This document shows, piece by piece, positions 50,855 through 61,479 of a stretch of DNA of 64,000 nucleotides. Both the position numbers and the translations under genes were made by a program. The stretch spans positions 234,244-298,243 of the forward strand of contig PTEX01000314.1 in the NCBI GenBank assembly GCA_003342815.1, written 5' to 3'. Source of the stretch: Eudromia elegans (lineage: Eukaryota > Chordata > Aves > Tinamiformes > Tinamidae). Numbering within the stretch: position 1 is the first letter of the stretch; every line of letters starts with the position of its first letter. The notes below the pieces were generated by a model that saw nothing but the letters and a program-made list of their open reading frames with translations, did not search any database and had not been told where the DNA came from.

Positions 50855-50957
50855 TGTCAAATTCCCTTTCCTGAGCAGGTAGGTCAAACTCACCCCCCGA
50901 ACTCCCTTTCCTGAGTGAATGGAGCCCCGTCCACCCCCCGAACTCCCTCCGCTCCCA
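50855..50957 (-). repeat. Imperfect tandem repeats in the retroviral leader
   Basis: Two alternating words recur at a spacing of about 40 bp: CCCTTTCCTGAG at 50864 and 50904, and CACCCCCCGAACTCCCT at 50891 and 50932. They lie between the primer-binding site and the gag start, where packaging and translation-control sequences sit in retroviruses. They may be local slippage products. Confidence 0.7.
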
Positions 50958-50976
50958 CCCAGCGACGGGTCTCCGG

Positions 50977-50994
50977 TGTATGTCGGAGTCACCA
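50977..50994 (-). other. Primer-binding site, tRNA-Trp type
   Basis: The minus strand reads TGGTGACTCCGACATACA, starting two bases after the LTR terminal CA. It resembles the tRNA-Trp primer site of avian alpharetroviruses, with the first 13 positions differing at only one, and less match at the 3' end. This fixes both the LTR edge and the orientation. Confidence 0.75.
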
Positions 50995-50996
50995 CT

Positions 50997-51628
50997 TGTC
51001 GGTGACAGGCTCAGGGTGAAGCCGGCACGCCAACTGCACCGTGCCTCGTGTCTGTCACCAGGGATGTGATTCGTTCCGGAGGACTGTGCCGAGAGGCGAG
51101 AGCGGGGGACACGGATGCCAATCAACCTCACAGGCACACACGCACGCACCAATCGCTGGCCTACCTCGCACGCACACAGATACACAAGACTCACACGTAG
51201 TAACGTTGATGGCAATGGGCCAACTTTATTGTGGGGTGCACTTGCTTATATAGCCGCCCACGCTCCCATGGATGCCTCCGATAGGGCAAAGGCATCGTTC
51301 GAGGCGCTTCACCCCACTCAGATAGGATGACACATCTGACTCCTACCATTGGTCGAAGCATCTGGCGGGTACGAGGCAGACTGCCATTGGCTGTGCCTCC
51401 TAATCTGCCCGGTGAATCCAGAGGAGTCCTCAGGAGCCACTGGCCCCCACCTCACTGGGGTCACCCAGCAGGCAGGATGATTGGCAGCCCATCGGCAGCC
51501 ATATACACGAGGCACCCCATAAAACTATATACAGCTATATACATATATGTACATATAGGGTGGCTGCTAGGGTTTTTATTGAGCAATATTAACCACACAA
51601 AACGTCGCAGAACCGCCGTTCTGCAACA
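50997..51628 (-). repeat. 5' LTR of the endogenous retrovirus
   Basis: The 632-bp segment is bounded by TGT...ACA: on the minus strand it begins TGTTGCAGAACGG and ends CACCGACA just before the primer site. Within it are two CCAAT boxes (rc at about 51350 and 51391), a TATA box and an AATAAA. A perfect inverted repeat (GCAGAAC / GTTCTGC, 51607-51624) lies near the start, and an AT-rich near-palindrome lies at 51525-51560. No partner LTR exists in the window. The left edge is supported by the primer site; the right edge is inferred from the TG/CA rule. Confidence 0.75.
51225..51252 (-). promoter_or_regulatory. LTR TATA box and adjacent poly(A) signal
   Basis: On the minus strand TATATAA (51252-51246) is followed only 15 nt later by AATAAA (51230-51225). 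With initiation expected about 25-30 nt after the TATA box, the poly(A) signal would lie at the very end of U3. That is the arrangement known in alpharetroviruses and supports the affinity of the element. Confidence 0.7.
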
Positions 51629-51629
51629 G

Positions 51630-54600
51630 GTAATCTTTAAATACATTCAAAGACTGCTATGTTGGCAAACACAACTGCATCTTAAATTAAGAGCTGAGCA
51701 ACTAGGCTTGGACTGCTGTAACCTTCTCCACATGGTGAGCGATGTTGTAATCTTACTACTGTTCACATCATCAGCCCAACCCATGCAGAAAACCTCTTTT
51801 GCAACCATCAGCCTGTTGGCTTCTTTCTCTGTTTTGAGCACTTCATGGGAAAGAGTCCGGAAAATGGAGAAGGGAAAACTGGCAAAAAATACTCCTGCTT
51901 TACTTTTTAACAACACTTAATCTTGAACTAATTGGTAAACAAATAGTCAAAACAATTCAGAAAATTTCTAAATTAAAAAACAAGCAACAACAACAAAAAT
52001 CACCACACAAACTACATACACAAACTGTTTCATAAGCAGCAGAACTAATGAAGCTTTGTTTCCAGGGTATGTGTGTCAGACATCCCGTAAACTCTCTTCT
52101 CCTGGGTGCAATAACTCCTACTGCCTACTTTCATTTGCCTTTGTTAAAGCCAGGAAATGGAACAGCTGCATTCACCAACTTAAAATCATTTGTCAGCAAG
52201 TGGCTAGCCAAAATATAAGCTTAGGCCCTGTCAATTGTTGATGAAGAGATTTGCTAATATCTGACACTTTTTGTCTTTTCCTCATTACTTCTCTCCAGAT
52301 AGCCAACATTACTGGGTCTTTTATCCCGCTTTCAAATAATTGAAACTAGCCAAAAGAAAGGACAGTCACTCAGGGACATGTTTAATTTAAAGCCTAGGAA
52401 ACCAGACTAAAGTATTGACCAGCTGACAAGTCAGTTTAATTCCCAGAAGCATTTCTTCAGCTCAGTTCTGTTTGTAGGTATCTGCATGGTTTACATTGGG
52501 AGGCGCTGATAGTGTAACTATTAATGTAAATGGGAAATTAATAAATCCAAGTTAATTCCCATGTCTTTATCCTCTATGAATATCTACTATATGCTAGCTC
52601 TGTCTGCTATGTGCTAGCTCAGCACAATATTCTTGAAAACAAAAACCTCAAAGGGTGGATTCATGCTGGAATTTGAACTCATATTTAAGACAACCAAACT
52701 CTTTAAGTGAAGCAGTCGTCAAAGCTTTGGGGTATATTTGGCACAAGCCCTTCTTTTATGGTGCTGCATTTCAATATACACAAAGGACACAGCATAAATG
52801 CCTAGTCTGACTGACTTTGCATCTCTCCTGAGCATCAAGAATTTCTGCTTTGCTTAACGGTACTTTTTATCCTCTAAGCAATCCTGTGTTTTCAGGCAGA
52901 AGAGGCTATAATGGTCTCCGCACGCATTGCAGGACTTTGTCAGTCAAGCAAAAACATAATTAGAGCTTGTCTCCTGATGCAGTCAATACCCCAAAAGCAC
53001 ACATTAGAGACAGATTAAAATCAGAGGAAGAATAACTTGTTAACCAAAGCAAACTCTATGAAAACTACTGTTTTTGAAAACGCAGAGGAACTGCTGTGCT
53101 CCCCATCTGGTAGAAATGATAAATCAATAGATATTCAATTTGGCCTGAAAAAAAGGAAAAAGAAAGGTTTCCAGCATGAACATGTTTATTATTTTATCAC
53201 CTATTCTGTTTCCACATTTCAGACAGAAACTTGGCTAGAGCAGTAAGAAAGCTCTGAGTACTGTCAGTTCTGCTGTAGTGCATTTAGCCACAGAAAAACC
53301 CTGACAAAGCAGGATCCTAGTCAGCTAATTAAATCAGCTTGCCATGTTTAGAATAGCTACAGCCCCCCAAATGAGCAAAACCTCAGAGACAGACATAGGC
53401 TCTACACCAAATGTTGTTTTTCATTCCCATCTGTTAAAAATAAAACCTGCAGAATAATATACCAGTTTATCAAAGTCCATCCTACAGGAATATTAATCAT
53501 CACATTGTATTTGACTTTTATCTGCCTATAAAATTGCTTGACATTTTGCCTGCATTTGTGTCCTTCCTGGCATTGGAAGAACACTTATTTTGCGATTTCA
53601 TCACCTTGTAAAAATAGTCTTTGTTACTAGCAAGCAGATACACATTATTAGCTCTGTGGTGTTTTCAAGTGATATGATCTCTGCTCCTAAATGGGATACA
53701 ATGGGATACAAAGGAGATTTTCCTGTATGTGGTTACCCTGGAAAAGAAGAGTAAAAACAAGGTAGGCTGCCCTGTAAAGAAGGCAAAACAATTTTGTAGA
53801 GATTTCCACTGAAATGTGAAGGAGAGAAAAGCAGAGCAGGCAATGCTCCACTGAAAGATAAAAAACCATGAGAATTCAGGAAGCAGATGAAGGGAAATGC
53901 TGAGCATTTAGGGAAAGGGGCTTGATTATTCATAAAGCAGGAGCAGAACAAAGTGCAGGAGAAGGAGCCCACAGAAAGAAATGTAGGAGAGTGTGAAGTT
54001 TGGTAGGAAGGGATGTGGAAGCCGCAGAAGATCTTGATAGTGAAGGCAACTGGATGCAGCATTAAAGATAAGTGTTTCAGGCAATAAATTTTAGATAGCA
54101 ACAAACAGAGAGGTTCAAACAATCCAATCAGGAATGTGTGATGGTGCAAGCCTGAGTGTAAGCCCTGGGGAGAAGTGAGAAGAGACAAACTGCAGGAACT
54201 TTAGGGAAGAAAATCCAAATGTGCCAGTGAGTTCGCTGATGGGTGTAAAATGAAGAACTGTACATGCTCAATCCAGACCAAAACCGCAGCAGTAGGGAAA
54301 GCACCAGACATTGTGGCAATGAGGGGAGCATACGCTGAGACACAGTGTTCTTCTGTGTTCAGCCAGCTTTGTGAAATATTGCTGGAGGTGAAAACAGTAG
54401 GAGAGAATAGAATAGGGCAGGATCTCAATTGGAGAGATGTCAGTATTTCCCCAGTATAAGTGAGACACAGTAAATGCAGGAGCCTGCCAATCAGCATCTA
54501 CCTGCATAAGACTACTCTGCGGAGAAACAGTTTCTCTGCTTGATGAGATGTGGTTTAATTGCCAGTGTTCTCGCCATACAACTTCCTCCTCTAACCTTAA

Positions 54601-55805
54601 CTTAATGAATATGTTAATGGTTCAACCAAAAGAGCAGACTATAGCTATGAAAGACCCAGATTGCCAATTTACCTGCTCTATAGCCCTCCAAATCACATCA
54701 TTCTGGGCAATATGTAAGCCACAGGAAATTCATGAGGTAAATGCAACTAATGAGCTTGACTAATTTTATTAAGAGTCAATCAGCTTACCTGAGCTCTTAC
54801 TTCCTCTGTCAGACATGGGCTGTCAGAAACTCAAAGCTGGCTTGGAGCCTTTATTATATCTGTAAATATTTAATTACAAGCCTGAGATTCGCTGTACTTC
54901 CTTATCACACTCCTAAAACATACAGCATATAAATTAAAGATAAGTTTAGCTCAGTTATGCTGAATAGCACAACTATTCAGCTCCCTATGGAAAGAAAACT
55001 GTTGTGAAAGAACATACACACAATCCAAACACACAATGCATACACACCATCAAAAATATGCAGAAGCTTCCCTCCTTTGTGCATGTCTGAAATGCAAAGA
55101 ACTGGGGAATTTTGACAGGCAGCTAGAAGGAAACCTGGTGGCTCTCTAGGCAATTGATAAGGTGGTGTTTGCCCAGTCTTGTCCTGCATTGAGCAGAATA
55201 CCAGCAGTTTTAATAAAAAGCACTAGATGGGAGTAGAACACCAAGCTCAGTCTACCTGACAGTAACAGGATGGTATTTGCAGTCAGGCAAGCAAACAGAA
55301 GGCACTGATGGGAAGATATATCTTATTCTGACTTCACTCTAGCAAACCCAAACGGTCTAACTTAAAGAACTTAGAACAAATGTATCTGAACATGCTGTAA
55401 AGCATAGCTCCACACACAGATAAATACATGGACTTTGCCTGTCACTGCTCAGAGAGCTGGCCATCTTGCCAACATACAATTGCTGTAGTTAGAGAAAAAT
55501 GCAGGGTTACTTTATAGTATATAAAAATACTGTATTTTCTTTAGGTAAATTTCTAGATGATGGTAGGTGCTGCCATTTCCCAAAAGCAGGTGATAACCTA
55601 TCATTTAACCAATTTAACCAGCACTTGAAATTGTTGAACAATAATCACACACTTGGGACAGGAGGTCAGAAACTCATCAGTAAGGGAATTTTATAGATTT
55701 TGCTTTAAAAGGCGAAACAGAATGGAGAAACACACATGTAGAGTATTAGCAAGGTCTCCTCCTTCTCCTATAAGCCTATTACCAGGGGAGAACAGCCCTT
55801 TCAGA
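51630..55805. other. AT-rich unique DNA
   Basis: No gene is recognised. A minus-strand segment at 54789-54819 has a usable acceptor (GAGTTTCTGACAG) and a strong donor (CTCAG then GTAAGC) and contains an ATG, but it is only 31 nt long. The minus-strand frame of 151 codons at 53733-54188 is low-complexity in F, S, L and H and lacks any recognisable domain; I regard it as chance. Confidence 0.5.
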
Positions 55806-55966
55806 AATCATAGAAACGGAATTGTTAAAGTTGGAAGGAACCTTTAGAGATCATCTAGTCCAAGCCCCCTGCACACACAGGGGCACCTAGAGTTTGTGGC
55901 ACAGGATTGTGTCCAAGTGGGTCTTGAATATCTTCAGAGAAGGAGATTCCACAACCTCTCTTAATA
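55806..55966 (-). mobile_element. CR1 LINE 3'-end fragment
   Basis: About 160 bp of minus-strand CR1 3' end: AATCATAGAAACGGAATTGT terminus, the AAGTTGGAAGGAACCTTTAG tail and a short part of the ORF2 end. It is more diverged than the 45.66-kb copy and truncated at about 55966. Confidence 0.9.
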
Positions 55967-55969
55967 CCT

Positions 55970-58900
55970 GTCCACCCAGCAGATGATGAACTCAACCCCA
56001 AGATGAGTATTAAAAACACCATTTACTCCTCCCATTTCCTTTCCACTCTCCCATTTACCTGCGTTCTACCCGAGGGAGATGCCTTTCTCCAGCATGAAGA
56101 GTGCACATGCGTGTATTACGACGTGTCAAATAACATACCTATCACTAAGTTCTAAACCATGCACCCAGGCTGAATGTGGCAAGTACTGGCAGGGAGAATC
56201 TTTCTGTTTTGATTTTAATTCCTCCTAATAAATAAATAAATAAATCTAGTGACTTAAGGTTTGTTGATGTGCTTTAGGGTCATTGACAAGGGATGAAGTC
56301 TTCTAAGTGGAAACCCAGGACTCAGATTTCAACCGGCAAATCCCCTAAAACACAGAGGCTTAGCCTCTCTCTCCATCCACAGAGATTTATCAAAGCATAG
56401 GGAAGTCCACACTAAACCAGGAACTGAATCTCACAGCCTTGTCTAAGCCTTGTACTATTCATTATCCACTGGGATAAGGCCGAAGGGTCCTGTTATTTCA
56501 GCTTACTCATACCTTTTCCTCACCAGCTCAGAGGAGGAAGCTTCTTTGCTTGGGTGTGAGACTAAGCAGGACATCTCATTAACTCTACAGACAGACCACT
56601 CCGGTGAAAGGCTCCCAAATCTCACTGGTGCTAAGTGTGGGTGCTAGTCTGCATTTTCTGTCAGCAAGAGGAAACATGCTTCAAATTCCATCCATCAGGA
56701 AACACTCAGTTCAGTGCTGTTGCCACACATCTCCAATTGCCTAGAGCTGTTTTTGTGTCAAGACTGGTTCACTGTGTTTTGGGAATAGTGAGTCTGGGAG
56801 AAGTTACTCCTCCCTTGTCTGCTACCTTAGCTGCTCTTTGTTCTTCTCTCACCTAGTACAATCTCATATCTCCTTTTCTTTGCTAACTTTTCTCTTCCCT
56901 TCTTGTGCTTTGTCCTTTTCCTTGTAGATTGTCCTCTTCATCTTCAGCCTTGGGGTTAGCTTGGCAGTGCCACCATCCCTGGAGAGAGACCCACCAACCT
57001 GTACTAAAGCAAAGAGCCATAGCAGATAACTCCATGGCAGTACTGGCCCACAGCTCGGTACATGCAATACCCTCATCATGCTCTGTCTCCATTCTTCTGC
57101 ACTTCAATAAAATGAAATTTGAAATTTTCCAAATAGAAACTACGAGCTACTCAACCAATACTTCCTGCAAGTAACAGTTACATATGGTAACAGAAAGTAC
57201 TTCCATCAGTAGCCAAAGTTGAAGGATGATTTTCCAAATTTCACAGGCAGCTGGCACATCAAGCCAAGAGTAATCTGTCATTGAGAGGCAATACTATTGA
57301 ATGAAGTACTGGAGTGGGGGAAGAGTCAAACAATAGCTCACAGGAGACAGAATTAGAAACATATTAAATAAATCTTCAACCTCAAGAATGATCTACAGGA
57401 AACAGGGCCAGTATGTTTCTGCTAAAGCAGCCTTTCCCAAAGAGATGGGCCAGTAGGTAATTCATTCTGTTGACTTGCAATTCAATTGTGTCCTACCAGT
57501 ATTAAAGATTTATTTAATTTTTCTGTGCATAAAAGACAGGATATGCTAGCACAAAACAGTGACACTATAAGCTATATCCATTAATGGATGCTTTGAGGAC
57601 GGGCAAGAATGCTATTATGCATCTGGCATTACCATATAATGTAGGAAACAGAGAGGAAATGGCCCTTTTAATTCTGCAAAGCAATGCAATTTGACAATTC
57701 TCAACAGTCTTATCTTGTGCAGAGATTACAGCAAGGCAAATAAATCAAAGCAGCCATAATCAATGAATGCATTCCTCTTTCCTGTTTGTGAACTGGGGAG
57801 GGATGCTAGGATAGCATCAGGTAGTCAGGCTAATGCACACGTTAAACGTTCAGAATTACTAAATGAATATATGTGCACATACTAATCAAACTATTGATTA
57901 CATGCAACTATTTACAAAAAATACTGCTCTGAATAGTTTGTAGCTGCAATTAGACACGAGACTGGTGAGGCTAACTGTGGGCATTGTGATTAAAAATACT
58001 TGTACTAGCCTTATTTAACAACATTTGGTTGATTCAACTGCACTGGATTAAAAATTTCTTTTCCACAGGAAGTTGCACCTGCATTACAGGTTAGCACTTG
58101 TAACATTACATCAAGTAAGCTCAACATAGACAATCTGCCAAGAAAAATTATTCCACCTCTGCGACCTGCCTCAATAACCCATCTTCACAGACTACTTCAG
58201 ACCCTGCTTTAAAATTACATATTCTTTGATGAGAAGACTAATCTCAGCTGCAAGCTCAAATATTGTATTCAAAATCAGAGAAAACAGGGTGTGGAAATAG
58301 ATAAGAACATGGGTACAAAGAGCTTAGTTGAAGACTTGCTGATACGTTTGTAAGTGAATCATGTTTTGCCGTTTTAGTAGCAGCAGTTTGCAAAATCCAT
58401 CCAAAAATATCTACATTAACCCAGGTAGTCAGACAAAAGACTTATTACTACTGCTAAACTATCTGATCTGACTAGTTGGTGTGCCTCTTCCCATGGGAGC
58501 ACAGATTATTTCCTCTTTCATCTCTTTCCATAACCTGCCAATTACTGCTTGCAAAAACGCACCATTTGGTCTAGGTTTAAACTATTAGTTATTCACATAA
58601 GGGCCCTACCTTTTATTGGCTTACAAAACACCTTGCACATTTTGGCGTTGCATAAGTAAAAGGAGACTCAATATGATGCGTTCTTCTTTGTTGGCAGTAG
58701 CTTCCTCAGGTTACCCCTTTGATGACAAATAAAGGTTTCTTTCATAACTGGGATAAATGCAATCCAGTTCTCTTAGCATTCCTCTCATGCCTGCAAAGTT
58801 CACTTCACCTGTTTGTCCTGGGATACTTCCAGCTATTTTCAATTTCTTGCTCTAGCCCTTTATAGTCAAGTCTTTGTCTTTTACAGTACAGTGCCCAACA

Positions 58901-60090
58901 TTGCACAGAGCACCTAAATATGATTTTATTTTGATTTTGGCCTTCATATCTCAGATCAAAAAAAGCAGCAGCGCCTCAGTGGAAAGTGACAGTACTCAGC
59001 TACGCGCCAGTTTGCACAGGGAAAATTCTGGATTACTGTTTATGGACAAAGAACTCTTCTAGGAAGAGGAGACTTAAAATGCTGCTGGAACTTTACTGCA
59101 GTAGATGGTCTTTTATTCACAAGGTCTCCTCCAAAAGAACATCATCCATTGAACCATTAATAATATAGAGTGAAGATAAAAGTACCTATATGCCCAGGTC
59201 TACCTCAGCAAGCTCATAAAGGGAGGAGAGATAAACTACACAACTGCATGACAAGAAGAGGTTTAAGACCCTCTACTGCTCAAAGTTAAAAACAACAGTC
59301 ATTCGCTCTAAGAGGCATAAAAATAGGTCCAAGCTGATGTGCATTGTTTAATGTTTCCTTCTGAAGGGGAGAGAAGGCTGAGATAAATATATAGGTGCTA
59401 AAACCCCCTGTTAAGATGCACTGTCATTGCTGCCCTGAGGCCTTCTTTGCAGCACTAGCATTCCTGAATAAATTACTTCTCCAAATCTTTTGCAACTGAA
59501 TTTATTCTTCATCACACTTTGGGTGGGTTTCTGTCTCTAACTCATGTTTTGACTGGAGCCAATCAATAAACCAAGTGCCCACATCAGTGAAGGTCCAAAG
59601 CAAATCCCATAACCCCCACCAACTTCAGTAGTAGATTTACTTGTTTTTGTTTTTAACTTCCTTGCTTTTAATGTTGACAAAAGTCTTGTAGCTCTATGAC
59701 GAAGATGAGGAAATGAATGAAAATTGCAAGAGGGCTTTTGTATTTTGCTGTTTAGCCACGATGCTCCAGGGCAGGCTCTCTTATGTTTCCTATATATGAA
59801 GCATTATTTTAGAAACAAGCCAGGAAATTTTAATCTGAATCACTACAGTTTATGTGTAGAAAATCTGTTTCATCAGGCCCATAAAAAGGTTTGCCTAAAG
59901 AGTTCCATATAAAATTACCTGGATACCATAATGCAGGCATTATAATGATTAGGTTGTTACTATACTGTTGACAATGTACTTCCTGGAGATCACAAATCCA
60001 AGACTCAGAAATACTGAAGGCAGGCCATTGAGTGAGAAATTCTGTATAACCAAAATGATAGCAGTTCTCCTGACTTCTCTAGCAGCTCTC
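55970..60090. other. Unique DNA with a possible regulatory stretch
   Basis: A (AAAT)n run of about five units lies at 56226-56246. The stretch at 57540-58100 has the vocabulary of a conserved vertebrate regulatory element (repeated ATTA/TAAT words, CAATTAG, GATTA), but conservation cannot be judged here. No gene is recognised. Confidence 0.45.
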
Positions 60091-60092
60091 TA

Positions 60093-61477
60093 GGACTGGA
60101 AGAGAGATAACATCACTCCAGTCTTCAAAAAGGGCAAGAGAGAGGACCCGGGAAGCTAAAAACCAGTCAGCCTCACGTCTGTCCCTAGAAAGACAGTGGA
60201 GCAGCTCATCCTAGAAACCCTCTCTAAGCATATCAAAGAAAAGAAGGTGATCAAGACTAGTCAGCATGGATTCAGTAAGGGGAAGTCATGCTTGAAGAAC
60301 CTGATAGCCTTCTGTGATGGGGTGACTGGATGGATGGATGGATGAGGGGAGAGCTGTGAATGTTGCCTACCTTGACTTCAAAAGGCTTTCAACGCAGTCT
60401 TCCATAACATCCTTATAGGAAAGCTCCAGAAGTGTGGATTGGACGTGAGGACAGTGAGGTGGATCAAGGACTGGCCGGATGGCAGTGCCCAGAGGGTCAT
60501 GATAAACAGGGCTAAGTCTAGTTGGAGGCCTGTGGCCAGCAGTGTCCCCCAGGGGTCAGTGCTCGGCCCAGCACTGTTCAATTTGTTCATCAGTGACTTG
60601 GATGAGGGGACAGAGTACACCCTGAGCAAGTTTGTGGATAACATCAAACTGAGTAGAGTGGCTGATGCCCCAAAGGGCTGTGCTGCCATCCAGAGGGACT
60701 TGGACGGGTTGGAGAGTTGAGCGGAGAGGAACTTCATGAGGTTCAACAAGGACAAGTGCAGGGTCCTGCACTTACGGAGGAATAACTCCAGGCACCAGGA
60801 CAGATTAGGGGCTGACCTGCTGAAAGCAGCTCTGCAGAGAGGGATTTGAGAGTCCTGGTTGACAACAAGTTAACCATGAGGCAGCAATGTGCCCTCGTGG
60901 CCAAGAAGGCCAATAGGATCCTGGCCTGCATCAGGAGGAACCTTGCCAGCAGGTCGAGGAAGGAGATCCTGTCCCTCTACTCAGCCCTAGTGAGGCTCCA
61001 TCTGGAGTACAGAGGGACGTGGAGGTCCTAGAGAGGTTCCAGTGATGAGCAACAAGGATGATTAAGGGACTGAAGTACCTATCATATCAGGAAGGTTTAA
61101 ACGAGCTGGGCCTGTTTAGCCTAGAGAAGAGAAGGATGAGAGAGCATCTAATCAATATGTATAAATACTTTAGGACTGACTGTAGGGAGGAGGGGGCCAA
61201 ACTGTTCTAGGTAGTGGCTGGTGATAGGACAAGGGGTAATGCTTTCAAATTGAAACACAGGCAGTTCCATCTCCATGTGAGGAAGAACTTCTTTACTAGG
61301 AGGGCAACAGAGCCCTGGAACAGGCTGCCCATAGAGGTTGTGGAGTCTCCTTCTTTGGAGATCTTCAAAACCTGCCTGGATGCCACCCTGTGCCACGTGC
61401 TGTAGGTGTCGGTACTTGAACAGGGGAGTTGGACTAGATGATCTCTAGAGGTCCCTTCTAACCTTAACCATTCTGTG
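60093..61477 (+). mobile_element. CR1 LINE, plus strand, 1.4 kb
   Basis: This 5'-truncated copy starts inside the RT palm (equivalent to 'aaagccaatgtcactccggtcttc') and ends at the AACCTTAACCATTCTGTGAC terminus. Short GGAT units at 60327-60343 mark the position of the expanded array in the 28.66-30.89 kb copy. The catalytic FADD box reads FVDN at 60631-60642, so this copy could not encode active RT. There are also several frameshifts and stops. The last 63 codons before the UTR (61214-61405) are open. Confidence 0.95.
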
Positions 61478-61479
61478 AC

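Larger units (their letters stand above)
48395..51628 (-). mobile_element. Truncated class II endogenous retrovirus (5' half)
   Basis: On the minus strand the order is 5' LTR (51628-50997), primer-binding site (50994-50977), leader with repeats, broken gag (from 50613) and a dUTPase-like segment that stops at 48404. Beyond about 48.40 kb I see no protease, reverse transcriptase, integrase, env or 3' LTR. The copy is therefore 3'-truncated by deletion or recombination, or was cut during insertion. GC and CpG content are clearly higher than in the flanks. No target-site duplication can be tested without the other LTR. The LTR promoter layout and tRNA-Trp-type primer site point to alpharetrovirus-like relatives, while a dUTPase-like domain is more usual in betaretroviruses. 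Confidence 0.88.

Noticed and set aside
53733-54188. 151-codon minus-strand frame
   Set aside because: Composition is low-complexity (F, S, L, H) with no motif, and the region shows no paired splice signals or promoter.
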